A stretch of 64,000 bases of DNA from Haloplanus sp. GDY1 (GCF_023703775.1 NZ_CP098514.1:1-64000), one strand, 5' to 3'. Shown: positions 1 through 10,082, numbered from the stretch's first letter. Numbers and translations: made by a program. The notes: a model not told the origin generated them from the sequence alone.

Positions 1-22
1 CCGAGACCGCCCCACAGTTACG

Positions 23-943
23 ATGACAGAGGACACTCACGACGCGTTCGAGACGCTGACGAGGGAGCGACTGCAGTCGGTCTTCGACGCGACCGACTAC
101 GTCGCCGAGGACGAGATCACGACGACGGTGTTGCTCGCGCTCAGACTCGGGCGACCCCTGCTGGTCGAGGGGGAACCCGGAGCCGGCAAGACCGAACTCG
201 CGAAGGTGCTCGCGGAGGGGTTCGGGACCGACCTCGTTCGCCTCCAGTGTTACGAGGGGCTGGCCGCGGAGAGCGCCCTCTACGAGTGGAACTACACCAA
301 GCAACTGCTGGCCGTCCAGTCCGGCGAGGGCGGCGACTCCGTGTTCACCGAGGAGTTCCTGCTGGAGCGCCCGCTGCTTCGCGCCCTCCGTCACGAGGGG
401 GACCGGCCGCCCGTCCTCCTGATCGACGAGGTGGACCGCGCCGACGAGGAGTTCGAGGCCCTGTTGCTGGAGGTGCTCTCGGACTTCCAGGTGTCGGTCC
501 CCGAACTCGGGACGATCCGCGCCGACCGGCCGCCGGTGGTCGTCATCACGTCGAACCGGACCCGGGGCCTGAGCGACGCGCTCAAGCGCCGGTGTCTCTA
601 CCTCCACGTCGAACCCCCGAGCGTCGAGAAGGAACGCGACATCGTGCGCCGGAAGGTGCCGGAACTCGACGACGCGGTGGCGGCGGCGGTCTGTGGGGTG
701 ACGGCCCGGCTCCGGGAGGAACCGCTGCTCAAACCGCCGGGCGTCGCCGAGACGCTCGACTGGGCGCGGGCGCTCGACGCGCTCGACGATGGCACGGCCG
801 AGGGGGAGCCCCCGCTCACCGCGGACGACATCAGGACGACCGTCGGCTGCCTCCTGAAGGAGGCCGAGGACGTGAACCGACTCGACGACGACCTCGTGTC
901 CGCCCTCCTCGCGGCGGCAGGCGACGAGGCCGACGCCACCTGA
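23..943 (+). CDS. MoxR/CoxD-type AAA+ ATPase
   Basis: A 306-residue AAA+ ATPase of the MoxR class. The Walker A motif GEPGAGKTE lies at about residues 50-58, the Walker B LLIDEVDRAD at about 132-141, and a sensor-like ITSNRTR at about 175-181. MoxR-type proteins act with VWA-domain partners as chaperones that insert metals or cofactors; CoxD does this for the CO dehydrogenase class of molybdenum hydroxylases. The VWA gene starts 6 bases downstream and an XdhC gene follows, which supports the CoxD-like reading. The hydroxylase subunits themselves are not in the window, so the exact client is unknown. Confidence 0.9.
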   Translation: MTEDTHDAFETLTRERLQSVFDATDYVAEDEITTTVLLALRLGRPLLVEGEPGAGKTELAKVLAEGFGTDLVRLQCYEGLAAESALYEWNYTKQLLAVQSGEGGDSVFTEEFLLERPLLRALRHEGDRPPVLLIDEVDRADEEFEALLLEVLSDFQVSVPELGTIRADRPPVVVITSNRTRGLSDALKRRCLYLHVEPPSVEKERDIVRRKVPELDDAVAAAVCGVTARLREEPLLKPPGVAETLDWARALDALDDGTAEGEPPLTADDIRTTVGCLLKEAEDVNRLDDDLVSALLAAAGDEADAT

Positions 944-949
944 CCCCCG

Positions 950-2233
950 ATGAACGCCCCCAGCCCCGGCGACGACGCGCTGCCCCTCGCCGACGTCCAG
1001 GACCGGGTCCGAACCGCCCTGGTTCGCTTCGTGAGCGACCTGCGGACGGCCGGCGTCGACGTGCCGGCGGACGGTGCGCTCGTCGGTGCCGAGGCGCTCG
1101 CCGTCGTGGGCGTCGCGGAGCGGTCGACGGCGCGGACGGCGCTCCGGTCGGCCCTCCTTTCGCGCCCCGAGGACGCCGAGGCGTTCGACCGCCTCTTCGA
1201 CCGGTTCTGGGGCGCGGTGAGCGCCGCCCTCGACGAGGGGTCGGCGGGCGGCGTCGACGCCTCGGATCTCGACGGCGGCCTCTCGTCGGACGCGGCCGCC
1301 GGCGACCCCGCAATCGAGGAGGCCACGGCCGACCGCGAGCCCCACGACGGGGACGGGGGACGGTCGGTCTCGCGGCGCCCGACCGACGACGGCTCCCGCG
1401 CCCCCGAGGCGACGGACTCGCCGGCCCGGTTCAGTCCGACCGGCTCGTCGGCCCCCATCGAGGCCGAGCGCCCCTCGTTCGGGGACGATCCGGGGCCTGC
1501 GGTGCGCGCGCTCACCGCTGCCCTCGCCGACCGGCCCGGGCGACGGTCGGCGAGGGCGGCGGACGGTCGGCCCGACCTCCGGCGGGCGATGCGCCGGAGT
1601 CACGCCACCGGCGGCGTGGTGATGGACGTGCCCGAACGGGCGGCCCAGCCCACGACCGTCCGCGGCCTCGTCCTCGTCGACGTGAGCCGGTCGGTCCTCG
1701 ATACGGTCGACCGCGACTTCCTGATCGACGTCCTCCGGACGCTCGACGCCGAGTGGCGGTCGGTGCGCACCTTCCTCTTCGACACCGACGTGACGGAGGT
1801 TACGGGGGCGCTGGGTGCCGACTCGACGGCGGCGGTCCTCGAGGAGTTCGACCGCCTCGAAGCCGCGTGGGGCGGCGGGACCCGGATCGGGGACGCGCTG
1901 ACGACGGTGCGTGACCGCGCGCCGACGGCCGTCGACCGCGAGACGGTCGTCCTGATCGTGAGCGACGGCCTCGAAACCGGGGACCTCGACCGCCTCGAAG
2001 ACGGCATGGCGTGGCTCGACCGCCGGGCGCGACGGGTGTTCTGGCTCAATCCGCTCGCGGCCTCGACGGCCTACGAGCCGGCGACCCGCGGGATGGTCGT
2101 CGCTCGGTCCTACCTCGACGGCCTGTTCGCCTTCGCCGACCCCGCCGACCTGTTCGATCTGGCCCGACAGCTTCGACGCCGACGGCAGCCCGTCGGCTAC
2201 GAACACGACTGGCGACGCAACGATACACGATGA
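950..2233 (+). CDS. VWA-domain CoxE-like protein
   Basis: A 427-residue protein. The N-terminal half is low in complexity and acidic. The C-terminal half is a von Willebrand A-like domain with the metal-site motif DVSRS at about residue 244 and a second conserved stretch, VSDGLETGD, at about 338. CoxE proteins pair with a MoxR/CoxD ATPase during maturation of Mo/Cu or Mo hydroxylases. The gene follows the AAA+ ATPase by 6 bases, so the two are very probably cotranscribed. The linker at about residues 90-190 is rich in Ser, Asp and Pro and is probably disordered. Confidence 0.87.
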   Translation: MNAPSPGDDALPLADVQDRVRTALVRFVSDLRTAGVDVPADGALVGAEALAVVGVAERSTARTALRSALLSRPEDAEAFDRLFDRFWGAVSAALDEGSAGGVDASDLDGGLSSDAAAGDPAIEEATADREPHDGDGGRSVSRRPTDDGSRAPEATDSPARFSPTGSSAPIEAERPSFGDDPGPAVRALTAALADRPGRRSARAADGRPDLRRAMRRSHATGGVVMDVPERAAQPTTVRGLVLVDVSRSVLDTVDRDFLIDVLRTLDAEWRSVRTFLFDTDVTEVTGALGADSTAAVLEEFDRLEAAWGGGTRIGDALTTVRDRAPTAVDRETVVLIVSDGLETGDLDRLEDGMAWLDRRARRVFWLNPLAASTAYEPATRGMVVARSYLDGLFAFADPADLFDLARQLRRRRQPVGYEHDWRRNDTR

Positions 2234-2285
2234 CACACAGCACACGAAGACGGACGCCGAACTGCCGACCGACCGACCGAGACGG

Positions 2286-3410
2286 ATGGCCGCCGACGGC
2301 TCGGGGGCGGTCGTGAGCCTCGACGACGAGTGGAGCGCGCCCGAGACGGCGGTGATGGACGCGATCCGCCGCGGCATCGACGGGGACGGGGCCGTCCTCG
2401 CGACCATCGTCGACGTCGAGGGGAGCGCCTACCGCGGCCCGGGTTCGAAGATGCTCGTCGACCGGGAGGCCGGCGTGGGGAGCATCACCGCCGGCTGTCT
2501 GGAGGACGTGGTGGTCGACCTCGCCGGGGAGGTGCGCGAGACCGGACGCTCCCGCGTCGAACGGTTCGACCTGACGGGCGACGACGACGTGTGGGGGCTC
2601 GGCGTCGGCTGCAACGGCGTCATCGACATCCTGCTCGAACCGATCGACGAGGGTTACCGGCCGGTCGTCGACGCGTACGACGACGGGAGCGACGCGGTCG
2701 TCTACACCGTCGTCGGCACGGACGGGACGGCGACCGTCGGCGACAGAGTGACCGTCGTCGACGGGGAGGCGCCGACCGACCCGCCTGCGTGGTTCGACGA
2801 CGACCTGGCCGCGGCCGCCGGCGCGGTGGTCGCCGAGCGGGATTCGGGAACGGTCCGCGCGGACGGGACCGAGGTGTTCGTCGACTGCGTCACCCCGCCC
2901 GCCGAACTGGTGCTCTTCGGCACCGGGCACGACGTGGCCCCGGTCGCCGAACTCGCCCACCGGAGCGACTTCCGGATCACCGTCGCGGGCTTTCGCGGGG
3001 CCGACGCGAAGCGCGAGCGCTTCCCCGCCGCCGACGCCGTCCGCTCGCTGTCGCCGGCGGCGGTTCGCGAGGAACTCGACCTGGATGCCGACACCTACGC
3101 CGTGGTGATGACGCACAACTTCGTCGACGACGCCATCGCCGTCGACGAACTCCTGCGGACCGACGTACCGTACGTCGGACTGATGGGGCCGACCGAGCGG
3201 TTCGAGCGGATCCTCGACGAGTGGCACGCCGACGGCCGCGAGGTGACCGAGGCGGAACTCGACCGGCTCTACACCCCGGTCGGCCTGGACCTCGGCGGCG
3301 GAACGCCGTATCAGATCGCCCACAGCATCGTCGCCGAACTGCTCGCGGTGCGGTTCGGGCGGACGCCGACGCATCTCCGACCGTCCTCGCTCGCCCGGCT
3401 CCGGCCATGA
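2286..3410 (+). CDS. XdhC/CoxF family maturation protein
   Basis: A 374-residue XdhC/CoxI family protein. The N-terminal XdhC domain has VEGSAYRGPGSKMLV and the Cys-containing ITAGCLEDVVVDL (about residues 45-80). The C-terminal half is a Rossmann domain with FGTGHDVAPVAELA (about 208) and a terminal YVGLMGP motif. XdhC binds molybdenum cofactor and helps sulfurate and insert it into xanthine dehydrogenase-type enzymes. It lies 52 bases after the VWA gene and overlaps the next small gene by ATGA. A start further upstream at 2230 is out of frame, so ATG 2286 was chosen. Confidence 0.9.
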   Translation: MAADGSGAVVSLDDEWSAPETAVMDAIRRGIDGDGAVLATIVDVEGSAYRGPGSKMLVDREAGVGSITAGCLEDVVVDLAGEVRETGRSRVERFDLTGDDDVWGLGVGCNGVIDILLEPIDEGYRPVVDAYDDGSDAVVYTVVGTDGTATVGDRVTVVDGEAPTDPPAWFDDDLAAAAGAVVAERDSGTVRADGTEVFVDCVTPPAELVLFGTGHDVAPVAELAHRSDFRITVAGFRGADAKRERFPAADAVRSLSPAAVREELDLDADTYAVVMTHNFVDDAIAVDELLRTDVPYVGLMGPTERFERILDEWHADGREVTEAELDRLYTPVGLDLGGGTPYQIAHSIVAELLAVRFGRTPTHLRPSSLARLRP

Positions 3411-3589
3411 GCGGCATGCTCGCCAGACGGTGGGTGCTCGCCGCCCGGTTCCACGAGCCGTCCGACTACGGCATCCCCGAGGCGCCCGTCTTTCCCGCGC
3501 GGTGTGCGTCCGGCACCCTTTCGCTTCGCGACCCCGCTACCGGCGACCTCGTGATGGTCGCCGGCGACCCGATGCGGGTCCGTCGCTGA
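3407..3589 (+). CDS. small hypothetical protein coupled to XdhC
   Basis: A 60-residue protein beginning MSGMLARRWVLAARFHEP. Its ATG overlaps the stop of the XdhC gene (ATGA), which implies translational coupling. No domain is recognised. It has one Cys and no membrane segment, and reads as a compact soluble protein. The position suggests an accessory role in the same maturation operon, but that is inference from context only. Confidence 0.6.
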   Translation: MSGMLARRWVLAARFHEPSDYGIPEAPVFPARCASGTLSLRDPATGDLVMVAGDPMRVRR

Positions 3590-3694
3590 CTCCCGCCCGC
3601 GATCCGATTTGTTATCGCGGTATGTGGTTTATCCAATGATCGCCCGTTCCACAGCGGACAAAAGCATTAGGTCACGAGGCGACGTGGATCCGCT

Positions 3695-4786
3695 ATGGGC
3701 CTACGGAAACCACCCTTGCGGGAGCAGCACGCCTCGCAGGGTGCGTCGTTCACCGAATTCGGCGGGTGGGAGATGCCGGTGGAGTTCGACTCCATCCGAA
3801 CCGAACACGCGGCCGTCCGGGAGTCCGCTGGGCGCTTCGACGTGTCGCACATGGGCGAAATCGAGGTGACCGGCCCCGACGCGCTGGCGCTGACGAACCG
3901 CCTGACCACGAACGACGTGAGCGAACTCGACCCGGGAGACACGCAGTACTCGTGTATCACCGACGAGGAGGGGATCATCCTCGACGACACCATGGTGTTC
4001 CGGCTCCCCGACGACGGGGGTCCACACTACCTGTTCGTTCCCAACGCGGGACACGACGCCGAGATGGAGGACCGCTGGATCGAGCACCGCGACGAGTGGG
4101 GCCTCGACGCGACGGTGCGAAACACCACCGAGGAGTGGGCCATGTTCGCGCTCCAGGGTCCCGACGCCCAGGACATCGCCGCCGAGGCGACGGACGGCGC
4201 GACGCGGGACGTCTCCCGGTTCGACGCCACCTTCCTCGACGTGAGCGGGGTTCGCTGTTTCACGTCCCGAACGGGATACACCGGCGAGGACGGCTTCGAG
4301 TTCCTCTGTCCGTGGGACGACGCCGAGACGGTGTGGTCGGCGCTCGACTGCCAGCCCTGTGGGCTCGGCTCCCGCGACACGCTCCGACTGGAGATGGGCT
4401 TTCTCCTCTCGGGCGAGGACTTCCACCCCGAGGAGGAGCCCCGGACGCCGTACGAGGCGGGGGTCGGCTGGACCGTCGACCTCGACACGGAGTTCGTGGG
4501 CCGGGACGCCCTCGAACGCGTCGAGCGGGAGGGCGTCGACGAACGCTTCCGCGGCGTGAAGTTGCTGGAGCGTGGCGTCCCGCGGCACGGCTACGAGGTG
4601 GTCGACGCCGACGGCGAGCGTCTCGGCCACCTCACCAGCGGGACGATGAGCCCCACGCTCGGCGAACCGATCGGCCTCGGCTACCTCTCGGCCGACGAGG
4701 CACCCCCCGGGACCCGCGTCCGGGTCCTCGTTCGGGGCGAACCGAAGCAGGCAAACGTAGTGACGCCCCCATTCATCGACACATGA
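3695..4786 (+). CDS. gcvT: aminomethyltransferase, glycine cleavage T protein
   Basis: A 363-residue T protein of the glycine cleavage system, close to the usual family length. It transfers the methylene group from lipoyl-bound aminomethyl to tetrahydrofolate and releases ammonia. Family signatures visible are [10 protein letters not shown] near residue 25, VSHMGEIEV near 50, the catalytic-Asp region [10 protein letters not shown] near 91, the folate-pocket stretch [11 protein letters not shown] near 192, and the C-terminal [15 protein letters not shown]. It overlaps gcvH by ATGA. gcvP is not adjacent and must lie elsewhere. The 105 bases upstream show no glycine riboswitch that I can recognise. 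Confidence 0.96.
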   Translation: MGLRKPPLREQHASQGASFTEFGGWEMPVEFDSIRTEHAAVRESAGRFDVSHMGEIEVTGPDALALTNRLTTNDVSELDPGDTQYSCITDEEGIILDDTMVFRLPDDGGPHYLFVPNAGHDAEMEDRWIEHRDEWGLDATVRNTTEEWAMFALQGPDAQDIAAEATDGATRDVSRFDATFLDVSGVRCFTSRTGYTGEDGFEFLCPWDDAETVWSALDCQPCGLGSRDTLRLEMGFLLSGEDFHPEEEPRTPYEAGVGWTVDLDTEFVGRDALERVEREGVDERFRGVKLLERGVPRHGYEVVDADGERLGHLTSGTMSPTLGEPIGLGYLSADEAPPGTRVRVLVRGEPKQANVVTPPFIDT

Positions 4787-5166
4787 GCTTCGACGTACCC
4801 GAAGACCGGCGGTATCTGGAATCGCACGAGTGGACGACGACCGACGGCGGGACGGTTCGCGTCGGCATCACGGACTTCGCACAGGACGAACTCGGCGACG
4901 TGGTGTTCGTCGAACTCCCGGCCGAGGGCGACGAGGTGTCCGCCGGCGAGGAGTTCGGCGTGGTCGAGAGCATCAAGGCCGTCTCGGATCTGGTCTCGCC
5001 CGTCTCGGGGACCGTCACCGGCGTCAACGAGGCCCTGTTCGACGCGCCGGAACTGCTCAACCAGGACCCCTACGGCGACGGCTGGATGCTCGAAGTCGAG
5101 CCGAGTTCCGACGAGGAGTTCGACGGCCTGTTGACCGCCGAGGAGTACCGCGAAAAGATCGAGTAG
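4783..5166 (+). CDS. gcvH: glycine cleavage H protein
   Basis: A 127-residue lipoyl carrier of the glycine cleavage system. The lipoylation Lys sits in [14 protein letters not shown] at about residue 66, the canonical ESxKA context. The start ATG overlaps the gcvT stop (ATGA), so the two are coupled. The N-terminus RYLESHEW and the C-terminal EEYREKIE are typical of H proteins. Confidence 0.96.
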   Translation: MSFDVPEDRRYLESHEWTTTDGGTVRVGITDFAQDELGDVVFVELPAEGDEVSAGEEFGVVESIKAVSDLVSPVSGTVTGVNEALFDAPELLNQDPYGDGWMLEVEPSSDEEFDGLLTAEEYREKIE

Positions 5167-5172
5167 CCGTCC

Positions 5173-5343
5173 TCAGAAATCCGCGTGTTCGGAGCTGTCG
5201 ATGCCGTCGATCCGGACTAGCCCGTAGTCGCACTCGGTGCAGGTCCACTTCGTCTTCTCGCCCAGGTGCAGCGTCGTGCTCGCGGTCCGCCAGAACTGGT
5301 CGTTCGAACACGCCGGGCAGTCGTGGGTCATCTGCAGGCTCAT
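5173..5343 (-). CDS. small zinc-ribbon protein
   Basis: A 56-residue protein with two CxxC knuckles, CPAC near the N-terminus and CTEC in the second half, forming one zinc ribbon. Many haloarchaea carry such short zinc-ribbon proteins of unknown role. The ATG at 5343 gives the compact form MSLQMTHDCPAC; an upstream ATG at 5367 would add 8 residues of low character. Its stop lies 6 bases from the end of gcvH, and the genes converge. Confidence 0.75.
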   Translation of the reverse strand: MSLQMTHDCPACSNDQFWRTASTTLHLGEKTKWTCTECDYGLVRIDGIDSSEHADF

Positions 5344-5533
5344 GGCCGTTCCTCGGCCCCAGCCCACATTGAAGATACTGGTTCCCGAAATCGGCGATAA
5401 ACCGCATGTCGCGATAGCAAGCCGCGTGAAACGAAGTTGCGACTCCTCGTCTCAATGCATACGCCTTGTGCATCGCTGTGCGAATTGATAGTACGATGTC
5501 TGTCAAAAACTGCAATACGATTTGAGGTGGGTA

Positions 5534-6250
5534 CTACTTCATCTTCCGGCGACTCGTCTGCAATAGGACAATCCCCAGTCCGACGAACCAGACGATCTGG
5601 GTCAGCCCGAAGATTCCACCGCCGATCTCGCCCAGTGCTGGGATAGCTGAGAGGATCCCCGCCATACCGACGATGACACCGAAATAGTTCAGTGCCCGGT
5701 GAAGCATGCCTGCTCGTAACGCCGCTACACTTACGAGCAACGTCCAGATGCCGCCGACGACTTCGTTGCCGCCGCCCAGCCCTTCGACGACCGGATTGAT
5801 CGCCAGCCAAGTAGTCGTCGCTTGGCTCGGATCAGTAGCGTAGAGGTCAACGATCGTAGCCGTCCCAATGTTCGCAATCATGCCGCTGGCGATCACAAGC
5901 CCGGCCCAGATCAGCCCGAACGCGGTTGCCGCCTGCATCAGCGACGGGGAACCGGACCTCAGACGGTCGTGGAGTGCCAGGACCAGAGCGATCAATACGA
6001 TGCCGAACACCACGTAGATGAGCAGGGACACTGCGTATAGACTCGTCTGGTTCGCGACGAAGAGTTCCACCTGCTGTCGCGGAGCCGTGACGTTCGCATA
6101 GTCCAGTATGATCAAGAAATACGCGATTCCCGCGACGTAGATTGCTGCTTCGGTCAGAGCGGCGAGGCCACCGACCGTCTGCAGGTTCCATCGTCCCGGC
6201 TTGACCGATGGCTCGGTCCTCTCTATCGCCGTACTACTCGCTGACGCCAT
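5534..6250 (-). CDS. DUF4386-type multipass membrane protein
   Basis: A 238-residue membrane protein with about six hydrophobic segments, for example AALTEAAIYVAGIAYFLIIL near residue 35 and SLLIYVVFGIVLIALVLAL near 75. The pattern of six helices with a loop holding GGGNEVVGGIW resembles the DUF4386 family, whose function is unknown. It begins an accessory stretch on the minus strand. The 166 bases between it and the zinc-ribbon gene hold nothing I recognise. Confidence 0.75.
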   Translation of the reverse strand: MASASSTAIERTEPSVKPGRWNLQTVGGLAALTEAAIYVAGIAYFLIILDYANVTAPRQQVELFVANQTSLYAVSLLIYVVFGIVLIALVLALHDRLRSGSPSLMQAATAFGLIWAGLVIASGMIANIGTATIVDLYATDPSQATTTWLAINPVVEGLGGGNEVVGGIWTLLVSVAALRAGMLHRALNYFGVIVGMAGILSAIPALGEIGGGIFGLTQIVWFVGLGIVLLQTSRRKMK

Positions 6251-6369
6251 TGTTCATCACGAAATACGTTAATGCTCGCTGAAAGCATAACCTGAACAGT
6301 TCCTATTCCGAGGTCTCGTGGGTCGAGAACCCGATCTGCAACTACGCTCGAAGACGCACCCGACCGAGT

Positions 6370-6945
6370 CTACGTTGGGTCACGTCCCAAAGCCCTGGCA
6401 ACCGCGGTGAGGACCCGAAGGATTGGGAGCTGGAGACGCCAGGGAACGCTCGCTAGCCGGACATCCTCCCGGTGTCGGTACAGCACTGCAGCGATGCTGA
6501 GTGGGTTCGGTCGACCGCCAGCGCCGAGTCCGTACAGTGTCCGGATCGCGGTCTCGAACTCGCCCGGTGGTCGGAGTGTCGTGCGAACGACCAGCTGTCT
6601 CTCGTCGTCGTTGCGGATGGTGTGGGGGTCGCCTTCGTCGAGGACGACCGATTCGCCGGGCAGCAACACCGTCTCCTCGCCGCGTACGGTGACGACGGCG
6701 CGTCCGTCGATCACCTCCGACCGTGCCTCCGACCGTGGATGGAGACGGGCCGGTCCACTGTCGATTCCGGGAGGGAGGATACCGTCCATCAGCAGATACG
6801 ATCCCTGTTCATCGACGCCTCGCTTGAGGAAGGTGATACGGACCCCGGTCGACAGATCTTCGACAGTAACCGGATAGTCGTTTCCGCCGGTTTCAGTGTC
6901 GACTGGCCGGTACGGACGGTCGGTGCCACTCAGTGGGCGATTCAT
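6370..6945 (-). CDS. cupin-domain protein
   Basis: A 191-residue protein with a cupin barrel. Motif 1 is a degenerate GPARLHPRSEARSEVIDG with its His at about residue 58, and motif 2 is LLPGESVVLDEGDPHTIRN. It probably binds a metal, but motif 1 lacks the usual HxH pair. The C-terminal about 70 residues are helical and amphipathic. The start at 6945 (MNRPLSGTDRPYR) was preferred over an upstream ATG at 6987. The substrate is unknown. Confidence 0.75.
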   Translation of the reverse strand: MNRPLSGTDRPYRPVDTETGGNDYPVTVEDLSTGVRITFLKRGVDEQGSYLLMDGILPPGIDSGPARLHPRSEARSEVIDGRAVVTVRGEETVLLPGESVVLDEGDPHTIRNDDERQLVVRTTLRPPGEFETAIRTLYGLGAGGRPNPLSIAAVLYRHREDVRLASVPWRLQLPILRVLTAVARALGRDPT

Positions 6946-7039
6946 TCGGGTAAGGAGGGGGCCTGACAGAGTGGCTCTTTCGTACACAGCGTTCGACAGC
7001 CAGTCCCGAGAGCGGGGTCTCTCCCTACGAGAGCTCTGC

Positions 7040-7570
7040 TCATGCCCCGAATGAGGCGATCGCGGCGAGATAGAGTGTGAACGAGACGACCGCGGCCGTC
7101 GTCCGGACGTGGTTCCATTGCCTCCAGCGTGCCTGAACTGTGGCCCACTCGTCCGGTGGCGCCGTCGGAGACCAAGTGGCGATATGGTCGTTCATCGGGA
7201 TATGGATTCGCGCAGTCACGAGGAAGGTTCCGACGAGGTAGACGATGACCCCTGCAAGGAACAGCTGTCCGGACAGCGTCGTCCAGTCTCCCAGGAGTAC
7301 CACGAGAATCGCGCCACCGATCGGTACGACGACGGCTCCAAAGAACACGACGCCGAACACGACGTTTAGGACCTTCTCGTTGATTTCCTGCATTACTGTC
7401 GTGTACTCCGATGCCGAGAGCGTCCGTAGTGCCAGCACGACGCTCGCCGAGTAGGCAAAGAAAAACCCGGCCATGAGCCCACCGAGAACCGCCGAAACCA
7501 CGAGCAAAAAGACGAGAGGCCGTCCCGACAGGACGCTCACGTCCACTTGAAGCGCTGCGAAGGATTTCAT
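7040..7570 (-). CDS. DUF1772-type membrane protein
   Basis: A 176-residue membrane protein with four predicted helices (about residues 18-45, 66-90, 97-115 and 155-172). The loop has the WSPTAPPDEWATVQARWRQW pattern typical of DUF1772 (anthrone oxygenase-like) proteins: a conserved Trp-Arg-Trp segment before the last helix. Biochemical function in archaea is unknown. It lies in the same minus-strand group as the DUF4386 and cupin genes. Confidence 0.75.
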   Translation of the reverse strand: MKSFAALQVDVSVLSGRPLVFLLVVSAVLGGLMAGFFFAYSASVVLALRTLSASEYTTVMQEINEKVLNVVFGVVFFGAVVVPIGGAILVVLLGDWTTLSGQLFLAGVIVYLVGTFLVTARIHIPMNDHIATWSPTAPPDEWATVQARWRQWNHVRTTAAVVSFTLYLAAIASFGA

Positions 7571-7792
7571 TTGTCTCCGGTACGCTGGCTGCTGGGCGTA
7601 CCGGCGAAGCTATGGCTATCGCTACTCGGGCCTATCGTGCGGTCAACATCGGTCGTCTCTCGAGTACGACCGCTCCACACACCATTAGGATCAAATCCGG
7701 GCTTACTCGCAATGCGGTTTGTATTACTCATGGCTGGGCCGTTAGGGTTCTCTGTTGATTGATAGCGCGAATGCAGTTGGGCATCCAGTACA

Positions 7793-8533
7793 CTACGCCT
7801 TCACAGTCGTCTCCTTCAGACCGGTTTGTTGGTTCCACTCGACGTCGACGAGGGTAGGCGTGGCGACCTTCTCCGCGTCCTTTCGGGCGACGACTTCGAA
7901 CGTTCGATCAATCGCCTCGGGCGTGTACAGCGCCGCGACCATGAGACGGGCGACGTCCGCTCTCGGAATTGATCCAGTCATCTTCTCCGAGCCCTCCGCG
8001 ACGAGGACGTCCCCTGTCGCTGGATCGTCGTTCATCCATCCGGGACGGAAAATCACGTACCCGAGTCCCGATTCGCGAAGTGCTCGTTCCGCATAGGCTT
8101 TTTCTTTGACTGCCCAGCGGAGCATGACCGACCGAGCCCAGAGCGGCATTCCCAGACGAGACGTACCAACGCCGATCGAACTCTGCAGGACAAAGGTGTG
8201 GACGCCTTCACGAGCGGCTGCTTCGACGAGGTTCACCACACCGTCCCCGTCGACCCTGCGGCTGGGTCGAGTGAGCCCAGTAGTCAGGCTCGACCCTGCA
8301 GCGCACAGGACTGCATCACAGCCTTCGAGCGCGTTCTGCACGTCCGTCGGGTTCAACAGGTCCCCGACGACGACCTCGTCAGCGCCGTCGGCCACCAGCG
8401 ACTCGCGATTGTCTGCCGACCGAGTCATCGCTCGAACGTCGACTGGTCGACCGGCCAGCTCACTGAGAACCTCACGGCCAGTTCTGCCACTTGCTCCGGC
8501 GACAAGTACTTTCGATGGGGTTCGTTGCTCCAT
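7793..8533 (-). CDS. NmrA-like NAD(P)-binding reductase
   Basis: A 246-residue atypical short-chain dehydrogenase. The N-terminal nucleotide-binding motif VLVAGASGRTGREVL at about residues 9-23 is followed by DAVLCAAGSS near 75. The active-site tyrosine region is not canonical YxxxK; this fits NmrA/SDR_a5-type proteins, some of which are redox sensors rather than enzymes. It is divergent from the HxlR regulator at 8683, with about 150 bases between, a common arrangement for a regulator and its target. Confidence 0.85.
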   Translation of the reverse strand: MEQRTPSKVLVAGASGRTGREVLSELAGRPVDVRAMTRSADNRESLVADGADEVVVGDLLNPTDVQNALEGCDAVLCAAGSSLTTGLTRPSRRVDGDGVVNLVEAAAREGVHTFVLQSSIGVGTSRLGMPLWARSVMLRWAVKEKAYAERALRESGLGYVIFRPGWMNDDPATGDVLVAEGSEKMTGSIPRADVARLMVAALYTPEAIDRTFEVVARKDAEKVATPTLVDVEWNQQTGLKETTVKA

Positions 8534-8682
8534 GTGTCACCTGCACCTGACGTGCGGCTGAGCAAAGAACCATTCAGTATCTCGAAGGAAAGCAACTATC
8601 TCAGCGGAAAGTACTCATCCCCGTTCCGCAGGTTCCTCTACCATACAGCGTCTATATCTCATCGTGGCGCGTTTCAACCGGT

Positions 8683-9198
8683 ATGAGACCGACAGACGAG
8701 TTGGGTCCTCGTCACTCTCCGCCCGAATACCCGGGGGCACCCGCACGCATAGATTCGACTGCGGTGATAGAGGAGTATGCCTATCTACTCGAAGGAGTAC
8801 CATCCATTGAGAGGGCACCGGAGCAACTCCATGGGACAGTCAGTACCCTCCTCAAACTGCTCGCCAGTGCACACGCGATGTCACTCCTGTATTATTTCTC
8901 ACGCAAACAGCAACCGATTCGATTCACAGAACTGGCGCAGGCAACCAACGCCTCACCGAAAGTCCTCTCACAACGACTGAAGGAACTTGTTGAATCGGGG
9001 CTCGTAACTCGGCATTCGTACGATGAGAGCCCGCCTCGCGTCGAGTACGAACTGACAGCCATGGCAAGGGAACTTGCCCCCGCGTTCCAATTCCTCTACG
9101 CCTGGGCAGCACGCCACGATCGCGTCCTCTCGGACGTGGGATCCACCGAAAACGAGGCGACGCGTTCGGATCATCGCCGCGTCTGTCGGTGCCGGTGA
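8683..9198 (+). CDS. HxlR-type winged-helix regulator
   Basis: A 171-residue regulator with an HxlR-like winged helix at about residues 55-140 (FTELAQATNASPKVLSQRLKELVESGLV). The protein likely controls the divergent NmrA-like gene. Its C-terminus ends RRVCRCR, which is the out-of-frame reading of dehydrogenase sequence that begins at about 9164. The last dozen residues were therefore created by a deletion junction; see the pseudogene at 9160. Confidence 0.82.
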   Translation: MRPTDELGPRHSPPEYPGAPARIDSTAVIEEYAYLLEGVPSIERAPEQLHGTVSTLLKLLASAHAMSLLYYFSRKQQPIRFTELAQATNASPKVLSQRLKELVESGLVTRHSYDESPPRVEYELTAMARELAPAFQFLYAWAARHDRVLSDVGSTENEATRSDHRRVCRCR

Positions 9199-10054
9199 CT
9201 GGCACCTCATGCGCGGAACGCCGTTCCTCGTCCGGCTCATCTACGGCGGCTATCGCCGTCCGAAGTTCCCGACCCCAGGCGTCGACATCGCGGGTCGAAT
9301 CGAAGCAGTCGGCCGGGACGTCACCGACTTCAAGCCGGGCGACGAGGTTCTCGCGGACCTCTCTGAACACGGGTTCGGTGGGTTTGTCGAGTACGTCTGC
9401 GTGCCGGCGACGGCACTCGTCTCGAAGCCGGCCACGGTCCCGTTCGAGGCCGCAGCGGCGGCCCCGACGTCGGCCGTCGCCGCCCTCCAGGCGCTCCGCG
9501 ATGCCGGGGGGCTCCAAGCCGGCGAACACGTCCTGATCAATGGGGCGTCCGGCGGTGTGGGGACGTTCGCAGTGCAGATCGCAAAACACCTCGGAGCCGA
9601 AGTCACCGGGGTCTGTAGTACCGCGAAGATGGAACTGGTCCGCTCGATCGGCGCCGACCACGTCATCGATTACACCGAGACTGACGTCACCACTGCAGGA
9701 GTGGAGTACGACCTCATCCTCGATACGGCGGGCTCCCATTCGATGAGCGCCTACCGGCGTGCGCTCACCCCGACGGGACGGTACGTCATGGTGGGCGGGC
9801 CGACCGAGCGATTCCTGCGGGCGCTGATCCTCGGTCCAGTGCTCTCGATGCCTGGCAACCGAAAATTCGGAGGCTTCAATCTAACGGTCAATCGTGACGA
9901 TTTGGCGTTCGTGACGGAGCTGCTTGAATCCGGTGACCTCACGCCCGTTATGGATAGACGATACGAACTGCGTGAAGTTCCCGAGGCTATCCGATACGTC
10001 GAGGACGGTCGCGCGAAGGGAACGGTCGTAATCACATCGGAAGAGACCATCTGA
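9160..10054 (+). pseudogene. N-terminally truncated MDR zinc-independent quinone/alcohol dehydrogenase
   Basis: Reads as a medium-chain dehydrogenase of the zinc-independent quinone oxidoreductase type: ASVGAGDWHLMRGTPF, PGVDIAGRIEAVG, LINGASGGVGTFAVQIAKH (the NADP Rossmann motif) and a normal C-terminus ending KGTVVITSEETI. The first about 30-35 residues of the catalytic domain are missing. Upstream of RVRIIAAS the frame runs into the HxlR gene in a different phase, so no genuine start is left; the first in-frame internal ATG is 9209. It is probably inactive. Confidence 0.75.
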
Positions 10055-10082
10055 ACTCCCCGATGAATCCGGTGTAGTCTCG

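Noticed and set aside
3590..3694. A possible glycine riboswitch before gcvT
   Set aside because: I see no paired aptamer-like stems, and such riboswitches are not expected in haloarchaea. Only a TATA-like GTTTATCC near 3627 is visible.
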